Part shown: positions 7,218 through 15,411 of the stretch, piece by piece
How the letters are laid out: every line of letters starts with the position of its first letter
Position numbering within the stretch: position 1 is the stretch's first letter
DNA from: Dehalococcoidales bacterium
GTDB taxonomy: Bacteria > Chloroflexota > Dehalococcoidia > Dehalococcoidales > UBA2162
DNA length: 64,000 nt
Direction: 5' to 3'
Assembly (NCBI GenBank): GCA_030690265.1
Contig: JAUYHA010000077.1
Span: forward strand, 1-64,000
The notes under the pieces: model-generated
The model's database searches: none
Seen by the model: the letters and a program-made list of their open reading frames with translations, nothing else
Told to the model about the DNA's origin: nothing
Made by a program: the position numbers and the translations under genes

Positions 7218-9707
7218 TTAAAAGAGGTCGTCCAGTTCCCGGTTGCCTTCGGGCATCTCACCATGTGCCGTGATGTATTGCTGGAGAAGCTCGCTTTCCT
7301 TTTTGGTGTACATCGGTTCCTCCACGCAGACAAAGTAGCGAGCGTTTTCCTTGAGGGTTATCTGCTCCCCAAGCTCCCGGCGCAGGTTCATAGCTCCTTT
7401 AATATAAATAACCTGCTCCTGCTCATCCAGCAGTTGATAGACCCCCTCTGTCTCCGGCGCCTGGCTGATATTCTCCGGAGTGAATTCCGTCCATAGTTTC
7501 TGGCGGGGTGGCCAGATAGATGCGGCGATATTGAATCTCGAGTCACACCTGAGGCAGCGGCGTCCTTCCTCAGCCGCCTCTTCCTGGCTCAGCGAGAATT
7601 CCACGGCGTCAAAAGAGCTTATCCGCTCCTGGACACCCAGCAGGTTTCGTTTGACCCTGCTTTTATCGCTAAAGCCGACTTCTCTGCCCATGCAGGCGGG
7701 TGATTCTCTTTCCGGGCTCAGTTCTTCTTCAATGTTGCCGTCACCGCCGAGGTATTTATCAATGGCGGAAGCGGCTTTCCTGCCGCCGGCAATAGCTTCA
7801 ATGACCGTGGCAGGCCCGCTGACAACATCACCCCCGGCAAAGACTCCCTGCCTTGAGGTGGCTAATGTCTCGGCGTTTACTTTGATTCTGCCTCCTCTGG
7901 CCGTCTCCAGGCCGTACTTGTCCGGCACTATAGACTCCTGCCCGATGGCTTTTATCATCAGGTCGTATTCTTCGCTGAACTCGCTGCCCTCTACCGGCTC
8001 CGGTCTGGGTCTGCCGCTGGCATCCGGCTTGCCCAGTTGCATCCGTATCGCTTCCAGCTTCAGCTTACCATTGGCAGAGGTAACCCTGGTCGGGTTAGCC
8101 AGGTAGGTTATCTTAATCCCTTCTTCGAGTGCTTCCTCTATCTCTTCTTCGCTGGCTGGCATCTCGGCCCGGGTGCGGCGGTAGATAATGGTTACCTCTT
8201 TAGCTCCGAGGCGGAGGGCAGTTCGTGAGGCATCGATGGCGACATTGCCTCCTCCCACTACCAGCACCTTGTCTCCTATCTTTACTTCCTTACCGAGGTT
8301 GACTTCTCTGAGGAAATCCACCCCGTCTACTATGCCGGGGGTAGTTTCTCCTTCTATCCCCATGCTGGTGCCGCGGTGGGCACCCACACCGGTAAAGACA
8401 GCACTGTAACCCTGCTCAAACAGCTCATCTAATGACTCTACCGGGCTGTTTGTGGCTATCTTTATCCCCAGGTCCTCAATCTCTTTTATCTCTTCTTCCA
8501 GCACTTCAACAGGCAGCCGGTAATCAGGTATCCCTGCCCGCATCATCCCGCCGGCAACCGGCAGGGCTTCAAATACCGTTACCTGGTGCCCTTTCCTGGC
8601 TAGATAGTAAGCTGCGGTCAGCCCGGCTGGCCCGGAGCCGACGATGGCGACTTTCTTGCCCGTAGCCGTAACCGGCGTAAGTCTTCCCTTCCAGCGGTGG
8701 TCATCGTTTTCCGCGGCGAACCGTTTCAGAGCCCTGATGGCAATCGGCCCGTTCAGGTCGGTACGCCGGCATGCCTGCTCACAGGGGTGGGGACAGATAT
8801 AGCCCAGCACTTTGGGGAAGGGTACTTTCTCCCTGATAATGGCGGTAGCTTCAGCGGGTTTGCCCTCGCCAACAAGATAGACATACTGGGCCACATCGAT
8901 ACCGGCCGGGCAGGCTGCCTGACAGGGCACTTCATCAAATTTCCCCTTGTCCATAAGGGCGCCGGTGGGACAGACAGCGACACAGGTAGTGCAGAAGCGG
9001 CAGGCTGATTCCGAAGGATTGGGTCCGACGGAGCCGACGGTAACCCGGCTGTCTTTATTAAAGACGAAATCGATAGCCTCAATCCCTCTAAGTTCCCGGC
9101 AGCCCCGGATACAGCGAGTGCAGCCGATACAGAGGTTATAGTCTCTTTCAAATAATGGCTCGTCTTTTATCTGAGCCAAATCCTCAAAGATAAAGCGGGG
9201 GGTTTCCGGCTTGATGCCGACATACTCGGATATCCGCTGAAGTTCACAGTTGCCGAAGAGGGAACAGCATCTCTCATTCTCAGGGATATTCATTGAGCAG
9301 GGGAAGCGGGCGCAGCCTTCCCTTTGAGCACAGGTAAGGCAGGCGTGAGGGTGTTTTGCCAGGATAAGCGCCAGCTTGTCACGTCTGAATTCCAGAGCCT
9401 CCGGCGTGCTGCTGCGGACTACCATCCCTTCCTCTACCGGAATATTACATGCCTGGTGTAAACCTTCCCTTCCCTCAACTTCTACCACGCAGAGCTGGCA
9501 ACCCTCGTATGCCAGCTCTGGTTGCTTGTTCTCAAAAGGCACTGTACCGCGGTAAATAACTCCGGCGGGCTTTTGAGCCTCTACGGGAGGTAGGTCAGGG
9601 TGCCAGCAGATATGAGGGATATAGATGCCTGCCTGGAGTGCCGCCATTAGAACTGTCGTTCCTTTGGCGGTGGTAACTTCAGTTTCGTCAATAATGATTT
9701 TTGCCAT
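7218..9707 (-). CDS. BzdV-like NAD(P)H:ferredoxin oxidoreductase with C-terminal GIY-YIG-like domain
   Basis: The 829-residue iron-sulfur flavoprotein has, in order, a [2Fe-2S] domain (Cys 34, 70, 73, 87), a NuoG-like His/Cys cluster region near 118-155, two [4Fe-4S] motifs (CIGCTRCIRGC and CRFCTTCVAVCP), and a GltD-like half with FAD site VGSGPAGL and NAD(P) site VGGGNVAID. It probably reduces the adjacent ferredoxin that feeds benzoyl-CoA reductase, as proposed for BzdV in Azoarcus. After a CLRCD motif, the last 90 or so residues read like a GIY-YIG fold (GVYQLLD, VIYIKGAMNLR, ESELLQQYI, then P..N). That appendage is unusual for an oxidoreductase. It is the last gene of the paaX-bcr operon, 26 bases after the ferredoxin. 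Confidence 0.82.
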   Translation of the reverse strand: MAKIIIDETEVTTAKGTTVLMAALQAGIYIPHICWHPDLPPVEAQKPAGVIYRGTVPFENKQPELAYEGCQLCVVEVEGREGLHQACNIPVEEGMVVRSSTPEALEFRRDKLALILAKHPHACLTCAQREGCARFPCSMNIPENERCCSLFGNCELQRISEYVGIKPETPRFIFEDLAQIKDEPLFERDYNLCIGCTRCIRGCRELRGIEAIDFVFNKDSRVTVGSVGPNPSESACRFCTTCVAVCPTGALMDKGKFDEVPCQAACPAGIDVAQYVYLVGEGKPAEATAIIREKVPFPKVLGYICPHPCEQACRRTDLNGPIAIRALKRFAAENDDHRWKGRLTPVTATGKKVAIVGSGPAGLTAAYYLARKGHQVTVFEALPVAGGMMRAGIPDYRLPVEVLEEEIKEIEDLGIKIATNSPVESLDELFEQGYSAVFTGVGAHRGTSMGIEGETTPGIVDGVDFLREVNLGKEVKIGDKVLVVGGGNVAIDASRTALRLGAKEVTIIYRRTRAEMPASEEEIEEALEEGIKITYLANPTRVTSANGKLKLEAIRMQLGKPDASGRPRPEPVEGSEFSEEYDLMIKAIGQESIVPDKYGLETARGGRIKVNAETLATSRQGVFAGGDVVSGPATVIEAIAGGRKAASAIDKYLGGDGNIEEELSPERESPACMGREVGFSDKSRVKRNLLGVQERISSFDAVEFSLSQEEAAEEGRRCLRCDSRFNIAASIWPPRQKLWTEFTPENISQAPETEGVYQLLDEQEQVIYIKGAMNLRRELGEQITLKENARYFVCVEEPMYTKKESELLQQYITAHGEMPEGNRELDDLF

Positions 9708-9733
9708 AAGGTTATCTAGGAGACCGTTTCCGG

Positions 9734-10045
9734 CTAGCGGCTGTATGCAACCTTCCAGCCATCTGAGTGAGAGATAGCCCCCGGTTTACAGGCAGCAATA
9801 CAGGGAGGAAGTTTCTCACCGTAGCCAGGCTGACAGGGAGCACAACTGTACCTGATTTTCTTGCGGTGCTCGGCTTTCACCTTGGCTACCGGCTCATCCC
9901 GGAATGGGTCATACTCGTCCTCGCCTACTTCAAGGGCACTTGCCGGGCAGACCGGCACGCAGTCGCCACAGCCATCGCACTTTTCGGTATCAATCGCCAG
10001 GAACCAGTCTCCGGAACCATCTTTAAATCCGTAATTAGCTAACAT
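9734..10045 (-). CDS. Two-[4Fe-4S] ferredoxin of the benzoyl-CoA reductase system
   Basis: The 103-residue protein has one classical cluster motif, CDGCGDCVPVCP, and a second atypical one, CAPCQPGYG followed by CIAACKP. Low-potential ferredoxins of this sort donate electrons to ATP-dependent benzoyl-CoA reductase; the place between the reductase ATPase subunit and the oxidoreductase matches BzdM in Azoarcus. It begins 15 bases after the preceding stop. Confidence 0.85.
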   Translation of the reverse strand: MLANYGFKDGSGDWFLAIDTEKCDGCGDCVPVCPASALEVGEDEYDPFRDEPVAKVKAEHRKKIRYSCAPCQPGYGEKLPPCIAACKPGAISHSDGWKVAYSR

Positions 10046-10060
10046 TTTATCCTTATTTCA

Positions 10061-10996
10061 TCAGGCTTTTCGGGCGCTTTGTGCTCTGCCTCTTTCCAGC
10101 AGAGCGTGGGCAAACAGGGCGGCACCAACGGCACCGGCTATCTGAGTATCAAAGGGAAGGTTCTGCTCCTTCATCTTGGGGTCGGCCCACACCTGTGCCG
10201 CTGTTTTAACATTTAGCTCCTTCTCCAACCTGCTTACCACGCCGATGTTTTTACCAATGCCTCCGGTGATAGCGAATTGCTCCTCGATACCGAGGCGGTG
10301 GAGCAGTTCCGCCACCCGGTGAGCCATAGCCGCACAGTAAGCAGCCATGATTTCATTTGCCGGCATTCCTTCCTGTATTAAGCCGACAACCTCTGTCTTG
10401 GCAAAGACAACGCAGGTGCTGCTTATCATTGGCGGCTCTTTAGCAATCTGTAAGGACCTTTCGCCAATCTCCCAGACAGGTACGCCGATAAGGTCAGCAA
10501 AGACCTCCATTCCCCGGCCGGTGCCGGCAGCGCACTTGTCGTTCATCATGAACTTCAGCACTTTGCCTCTTTCATCACAATGGATTGCTTTGCAGTCCTG
10601 GCCGCCCATGTCCATCACTGTTCTGACAGTGGGCCCATACATAAAGTTCGCCCCCCTGGCGTGACAGGCAATCTCGGTTATCGTCTGCTGAGCCATTGGG
10701 ACATTAACACGGCCGTAACCGGTTCCTATGCAGTAGTCAATATTGTCCAGTGTTATAGGAGATGGCTCTAGAGCCATAACCATCACCTTCCGGGCACTCT
10801 CCGGGCTATCCGAACCGGTGCGGGTATTGCCATAGGCATAAAGCTCACCATCAATCATAACTACAGCCTGGGAACTAACCGAGCCAATATCGACCCCGGC
10901 GGTGATAAATTTCCCTTTTTGCCAGTCAATGTCCTCATTTACCCATGTGCCTTCCGGCCATCTCCAGAAGTCTACCTTTTTTTCCGTCTCGACCAT
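10061..10996 (-). CDS. bzdQ: Benzoyl-CoA reductase ATPase subunit, BzdQ/BcrA-type
   Basis: A 311-residue BcrA/BadF/BzdQ/HgdC-family ATPase with the acetate/sugar kinase-like nucleotide fold (AGVDIGSVSSQ near 33, VMDMGGQDCK near 128). Cys 155 (NDKCAAGTG) and Cys 195 (SSTCVVF) are placed to ligate the [4Fe-4S] cluster shared by the two ATPase subunits. It hydrolyses ATP to drive low-potential electrons into the catalytic subunits. Its 30-residue N-terminal extension with WRWPEG distinguishes it from the next subunit and fits BzdQ. Subunit naming follows gene order and is an inference. Confidence 0.87.
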   Translation of the reverse strand: MVETEKKVDFWRWPEGTWVNEDIDWQKGKFITAGVDIGSVSSQAVVMIDGELYAYGNTRTGSDSPESARKVMVMALEPSPITLDNIDYCIGTGYGRVNVPMAQQTITEIACHARGANFMYGPTVRTVMDMGGQDCKAIHCDERGKVLKFMMNDKCAAGTGRGMEVFADLIGVPVWEIGERSLQIAKEPPMISSTCVVFAKTEVVGLIQEGMPANEIMAAYCAAMAHRVAELLHRLGIEEQFAITGGIGKNIGVVSRLEKELNVKTAAQVWADPKMKEQNLPFDTQIAGAVGAALFAHALLERGRAQSARKA

Positions 10997-11031
10997 GCTT
11001 TTCCCCCTTAATTAGTATTTGATATCTGCTA

Positions 11032-11859
11032 TTACTTACCCTCTTGGATATCCTCTTTTTCCACGACCTTGGCTTCCACTTTTTCTTCAGTGACGCCGCT
11101 TTCGGCTGCTGTTGCAGCACCTATAGCCCCGACATAATCGGGGTTATCAGGCACGGTGACTTCCATTTGCAGTTCCTTTCTTAGTGAGTCAAGAAAGCCG
11201 ACATTTCTGGCCATACCGCCAATCATAACGATATCGTTTTCCAGCCCGACGATGCGAGCTACCGAACCGACTCTGCCCGCTATGGCATCGTGAACGGACC
11301 GGGCAATGTCTTCTTTCGATGTTTTCTGGTGAATAAGTCCAACCACTTCGGACTCTCCGAAGACAGAGCACTGGGCATTCATTGGAATGGAACGGGTTGA
11401 GTTCAGTGATATCTTGGCCATCTCCTCCACGTTTATTTCCAGAGCCCGGGCCATAGTGTCTACAAAAGTGCCCGTGCCGGCGGCACATTTCTCGTTAATG
11501 GCAAAGTCCAGTACCTTGCCTTCAGGGCTAACTTTAATTGCCCGGCCCTCCTCGGCGCCGACATCAATAACGGTTCGGGCAGTAGGGATAAGCCGGATTA
11601 TTCCTCGGGCGTCAGCGGCAGCATCGGCAATATATCCGTCGGCAAATGTAACCCTCTTGCCAGAGCTGCCGGTAGCTACTACCCGGATAACATCTTTCCG
11701 CTCCAGCCTGGCTTGCTTCAGGGCATCTTCGTATGCTTCCTCAGCCGCCTTGGCTTTATCCATTCCCGATGTCTCTCCTACCTTGGCCAGTATTTTACCG
11801 TCATTCATAATAACGGCGTGGACATTTTTACCACCAACATCTATTCCAGCGACTATCAT
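11032..11859 (-). CDS. bzdP: Benzoyl-CoA reductase ATPase subunit, BzdP/BcrD-type
   Basis: The second ATPase of the pair, 275 residues, has AGIDVGGKNVH at the start, VIDVGAEEGR near 98, and cluster cysteines 125 (NEKCAAGTG) and 164 (NAQCSVFGES). It is a homologue of its neighbour and would form the heterodimeric activator part of the reductase. The C-terminal 25 residues are a charged Glu/Lys tail of no known role. The gene lies 16 bases after the catalytic subunit gene. Confidence 0.87.
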   Translation of the reverse strand: MIVAGIDVGGKNVHAVIMNDGKILAKVGETSGMDKAKAAEEAYEDALKQARLERKDVIRVVATGSSGKRVTFADGYIADAAADARGIIRLIPTARTVIDVGAEEGRAIKVSPEGKVLDFAINEKCAAGTGTFVDTMARALEINVEEMAKISLNSTRSIPMNAQCSVFGESEVVGLIHQKTSKEDIARSVHDAIAGRVGSVARIVGLENDIVMIGGMARNVGFLDSLRKELQMEVTVPDNPDYVGAIGAATAAESGVTEEKVEAKVVEKEDIQEGK

Positions 11860-11875
11860 TTTGTCTCCTTCCTGT

Positions 11876-13195
11876 TTAGTCAGTAAGCTTATCCATCCCT
11901 AACGTTTCGCTAAAGAAGAGGTCAACCATACGGCGGGTTCGAGCCTCGTCGAAGTCCCTCTCATCAGCCATGTTTCCTTCGTAAGTCAGTGTCGGCAGGC
12001 CTATTTTTTGCAGGGCTATCTTGGACTCCATCTGGTGCTGGGCGGTTCCTTCACAACCGCGGTTGAGGTGGATTATCGCCGCATTGCATTGCCACTGCTT
12101 GGCTAACTGGGTTAGCACGGCGTTTTTGTAGTCAGCCCCGTAGAATTCGGCCCAGATTAACTTACCTCTCACCTCTCCCTCTGCCAGCAGTCTTAAAGCC
12201 TGGTCACGGTTTTTAATGGTTATTCCCTGCTCTTCAAGGGTGGGATAAGGCAGCCAGTTTCCCTGCTCATCCTGTTTCCACCACCCGACGAGGCCGTTGG
12301 TATAGATGTTAGTCACGGCGACGGCTCCATACTTCTGGAAGTAGCGATAAATATCAAGAAATGCCCAGGGAGGCTGGCTGTCGGTTAATAAACGGCATCG
12401 CTCGTTAGCTTCAGCAGCAATCTTGTTGGCTACTCTATCCTGGATCTCCGGGTAGAGCAGGTTCTTATAGAAATCGGCATGCGCGTCTTTTGACTTCTCC
12501 AGGGTAGCCAGGACATAGAGGGAGAACATTGTTTTTTCATCCAGTGGTGCCGGGACAGCCATGTTGAGATAGCATACCTTTGCCCAGTAACAACAGGAAT
12601 CGTAGGTATTTTTCACCTTACGAGCCAGTTTTTCGTCATCAATCTTCCTGCCGGTGTGTTTCTCTAAAAAGGCAATCCCATCGTGCAGTTGAGCGGCGAC
12701 ATAGTCAATGTGTCGGTCGGTTATCTTGTCATAAGGCCCGACGCCGACATCGAAACAGAAGTAAGGAGTCTTGCCCCCGCTAAGCTCATCGGCTACCTGC
12801 ATCCACTTACCGTGGCTGCAGCAGATGTGGTTCTGGAAGATAAAATCTGCCTCCGGCCACGGTCCGCCGAAGACAAATTCATTCAGGATAATAGAACCCC
12901 AGTAGTTACGCATGTAGGCGCAGAGGTCGCGGGCACAGCCCCACTTGCCTTCAGCCGCTTCCTGAAAGCGGACCTGTCGTTCAGGGTCAACCGCAACACT
13001 GGCTCCGTAAGGTTCTTCGGTTAGCCCATGAACCTCACCCTCCAGAGCCTGGGGTACCGCATCAAATGACCAGGTGCCGCCTTCCCAGCGGAGGGCACCC
13101 CGGTCATGTGCCTCCATATAGTCCTTGTAATACTCCATCCTGAGCTCTTTTGCTCTGCCCCAACAATCCAAAAGTTTGGTTTGATACTTTGCCAT
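11876..13195 (-). CDS. bzdO: Benzoyl-CoA reductase catalytic subunit, BzdO/BcrB-type
   Basis: This 439-residue protein belongs to the 2-hydroxyglutaryl-CoA dehydratase D-component family (HgdB/BcrB). Cysteines in FQNHICCSHGKW and in NRGCEGTAQH are placed like the cluster ligands of the family. With the next subunit it would form the catalytic module that reduces benzoyl-CoA to cyclohexa-1,5-diene-1-carbonyl-CoA. Its length matches the larger catalytic subunit. Confidence 0.87.
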   Translation of the reverse strand: MAKYQTKLLDCWGRAKELRMEYYKDYMEAHDRGALRWEGGTWSFDAVPQALEGEVHGLTEEPYGASVAVDPERQVRFQEAAEGKWGCARDLCAYMRNYWGSIILNEFVFGGPWPEADFIFQNHICCSHGKWMQVADELSGGKTPYFCFDVGVGPYDKITDRHIDYVAAQLHDGIAFLEKHTGRKIDDEKLARKVKNTYDSCCYWAKVCYLNMAVPAPLDEKTMFSLYVLATLEKSKDAHADFYKNLLYPEIQDRVANKIAAEANERCRLLTDSQPPWAFLDIYRYFQKYGAVAVTNIYTNGLVGWWKQDEQGNWLPYPTLEEQGITIKNRDQALRLLAEGEVRGKLIWAEFYGADYKNAVLTQLAKQWQCNAAIIHLNRGCEGTAQHQMESKIALQKIGLPTLTYEGNMADERDFDEARTRRMVDLFFSETLGMDKLTD

Positions 13196-13238
13196 TTCCC
13201 CTCCTTATAAATCTATTTAATCTATCTTGAGTATGTAC

Positions 13239-14396
13239 TTAAGCGAATAGTTCTTCCGCCAGGAGCTGTTCAATAAAGGCTTCCACCCTGATTTTGAACG
13301 GTCCCAGAGGCACGGTAACCTCAAATTCCAGGAAATAACAGGGTATGCCATTATTTTCAAGAACCCGTCTCAAGCTTGGAATATCAAGCTCATGGGGGTC
13401 ACAGAATTTTTGCTGGGTAAGGATTGCTCCCTGAACCCGATATTCTTTAGCAAACTCGAGAATCTTGTCAAAGCGGACTCTGCTCCCATCTTCCATCCCC
13501 CAATCCTTACTGGGGCAGGGGGTCCGGTCACAATAGCGGTCGGCAATAGCCTGAAGGCGGTCTTTCTGGGGGGTAATTTCATCCCAAAAATACCTGGTGC
13601 CGGTGCAATGGTCTTCAATGACGAAGGTGGCTCCCAGCTCAGTTTCCACCATGTTTAGAAACTCCCGGTCATCATCCTCACTGCCGACAATCATCAACCG
13701 GACTCCGGTCTCCCGGTCGAGCTTGCGTTCAGGCAGTGTCTCGAGGAGCTGTTTCAGCATTTCGTTTTGCTCCCTTTTGTCCATCAGCTGGCTTGCCCAG
13801 ACTATGGTCATCGCTTCAGTGCCGGTTATCGGGGGATTATCTTCCTTGCGGAATTCATAAACCTGCTTCATCAAGCGCCGGTTGGTGTCGACAATGTCGA
13901 TACCCCTGTCCAGGTCTTCTTCGGAAATGGTTTTACCGGTCCATTCCTCCAGAGCTTTTTTGAATTCAACCAGCTCTCCCCGCAGGAAGGTCTTGGCGTG
14001 GGGACTGCGCACCGCATTGGGCATGACAAAGTAGTAGCTCCACGGAGTCGGAACATTAGCCGTCCAGGCACCATAAGCGACGCGCATATGAAGGCAGGTG
14101 TTGACCTCCATTACACCATCCAGGTAGTCGTACTTTCCCTTCAGAGCCTGGTTCAGGCAATCGCGGCTGAAAGGACACCACATATCGAACATGTGGGGTG
14201 CGGCCTGGGAGGTTGCTTCATGCCCGCCTAAGATGCGCACTGGAAGCATGCCAGCCGCATACATCACCTCCTCCGGATAGTAGGTGCACATGCAGCCAAC
14301 TACTTTGCCTCCGTTTTTCTGTTTCCAGTCTTTGGCATATTCATGCCGTAGCTGCCAGATGTCGTTAAACTGTTTCAAGATTTCCGAAGCTTCCAA
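13239..14396 (-). CDS. bzdN: Benzoyl-CoA reductase catalytic subunit, BzdN/BcrC-type
   Basis: The 385-residue HgdB/BcrC-family protein shows GCMCTYYPEEVMYAAGMLPV near residue 35, the usual opening of this family, and cysteines in MWCPFSRDC and EVNTCLHMR suited to [4Fe-4S] ligation. It pairs with the 439-residue subunit. It begins 19 bases after the PaaX-family regulator, so regulator and reductase are read as one operon. Confidence 0.87.
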   Translation of the reverse strand: MEASEILKQFNDIWQLRHEYAKDWKQKNGGKVVGCMCTYYPEEVMYAAGMLPVRILGGHEATSQAAPHMFDMWCPFSRDCLNQALKGKYDYLDGVMEVNTCLHMRVAYGAWTANVPTPWSYYFVMPNAVRSPHAKTFLRGELVEFKKALEEWTGKTISEEDLDRGIDIVDTNRRLMKQVYEFRKEDNPPITGTEAMTIVWASQLMDKREQNEMLKQLLETLPERKLDRETGVRLMIVGSEDDDREFLNMVETELGATFVIEDHCTGTRYFWDEITPQKDRLQAIADRYCDRTPCPSKDWGMEDGSRVRFDKILEFAKEYRVQGAILTQQKFCDPHELDIPSLRRVLENNGIPCYFLEFEVTVPLGPFKIRVEAFIEQLLAEELFA

Positions 14397-14415
14397 TTTC
14401 TACTCCTTTCCTTAA

Positions 14416-15270
14416 TTAATTCCTGTTTGACAATTGTGGCTCATTATATTGGTTAAAGACGAACTCAAAATATTCATTGGCTTTTTCCGCTAAAAGGTCA
14501 TGGTACTGATGAAACAGGTCGGCTGCCTGAGAGCGGAGCCAGTCTTTGGGTAATAGCTCCTCCGGCAAATCAGGGTCAAAGAAGGGCAGCCGCCGGTATT
14601 GATGAATCAACTTGAACCTCTCCACAAAGCACCAGCTTGCCTCTATCGGCTCGCCATCCTGGAACCGTCCCTGGTAGTCTTCCAGTTTCGAGGAATATTC
14701 ATTAAGAAAGCTGGCATATTTTTCGTGGATAAGGTGTAAATCCCAGCAGCGGGATATTATGCTTTGGGGATTAGTGAAATCCCGAAGCTTAGCCTTAAAC
14801 ATTTGGACATATTCTTTGATTTGAAGCCTGGCTATTATCTCGGCTATTTCCCTGCTTGAATCGTGGGGTGAAATCCAGGTAGCGGTGCTTAAAGGTCCGT
14901 ATCCCGCCCAGTTTAGTTCCTGACGCAGTTTGTCCCTTGCCTCCCTTTTTTCTTCAGGGATAAAGTAGACTACGACACTCCAGGTTCCATCCCAGCCGCT
15001 CGTTTTTCGCTCGAAAATGCGCTGGGCTCCTTTATCCAGCAGGTCAAAGCCAGCTTCTGTTAGCGAATAGTAGCTTCGTAACCCGTTATGCCTTACCTTA
15101 AATAAACCGGCCCGACTCATCCTTGACACCGCTGACCTTATCGATTGTTCCGAAAGGCTAAAATTTGCCAATAGCTCGATTAAACCGCCAATCCCGATTT
15201 CTCCACCTCTGTGGCGAACATAATCCCCATAGAGGGTAAGTATTGTAGCCCTAGGACGAAAAATTAGCAT
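14416..15270 (-). CDS. PaaX-family transcriptional regulator
   Basis: This 284-residue protein has the PaaX layout: an N-terminal winged helix (about 10-95, with SEQSIRSAVSRMSRAG as recognition helix), the central region with GWDGTWSVVVYFIPEEKR, and the PaaX C-terminal domain. PaaX itself represses phenylacetate degradation and is released by an aryl-CoA ligand; here the likely ligand is benzoyl-CoA or a ring-reduced CoA ester. It is the first gene of the reductase operon, with a promoter and perfect palindrome directly upstream, so autoregulation is likely. Other bzd clusters use a different regulator, BzdR. Confidence 0.87.
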   Translation of the reverse strand: MLIFRPRATILTLYGDYVRHRGGEIGIGGLIELLANFSLSEQSIRSAVSRMSRAGLFKVRHNGLRSYYSLTEAGFDLLDKGAQRIFERKTSGWDGTWSVVVYFIPEEKREARDKLRQELNWAGYGPLSTATWISPHDSSREIAEIIARLQIKEYVQMFKAKLRDFTNPQSIISRCWDLHLIHEKYASFLNEYSSKLEDYQGRFQDGEPIEASWCFVERFKLIHQYRRLPFFDPDLPEELLPKDWLRSQAADLFHQYHDLLAEKANEYFEFVFNQYNEPQLSNRN

Positions 15271-15283
15271 ATCACTAGAAAAG

Positions 15284-15306
15284 TATAGCGTTAATTTAAC
15301 GCTATA
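15284..15306. promoter_or_regulatory. Perfect palindromic operator upstream of paaX-bcr
   Basis: The arms TATAGCGTTAA and TTAACGCTATA are perfect inverted repeats of 11 bases around a single T. The site begins 14 bases before the regulator's ATG and two bases after the -10 box, so it covers the expected transcription start. This is the layout of a steric repression operator. I did not see another full copy in the window. Confidence 0.75.
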
Positions 15307-15308
15307 TA

Positions 15309-15337
15309 ATTCTATATAATGTAACTGCTTTTGTCAA
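15309..15337 (-). promoter_or_regulatory. Sigma-70-type promoter of the paaX-bcr operon
   Basis: On the minus strand there is TTGACA (15337-15332), a 17-base spacer, then TAGAAT (15314-15309). Match and spacing are near ideal. Transcription would start inside the palindrome at 15284-15306. Confidence 0.72.
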
Positions 15338-15382
15338 GTCCTTTCCAGGTGATATTTTAAAATTTTTAATCAAAATACCACA

Positions 15383-15408
15383 TCGGCTAAAGCTTAATAG
15401 ACAGCCGA
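15383..15408 (-). terminator. Weak hairpin after the molybdopterin oxidoreductase gene
   Basis: A six-base stem TCGGCT/AGCCGA with a long loop lies just after the minus-strand stop at 15412, and T-rich sequence follows. It may partly separate the oxidoreductase transcript from the paaX promoter. Confidence 0.35.
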
Positions 15409-15411
15409 AAA

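Noticed and set aside
7960-8010. PEPVEG-like residues in the BzdV-like protein as a possible inserted repeat
   Set aside because: The codons do not match the repeat DNA, and similar residues are normal in GltD-type proteins at this place.
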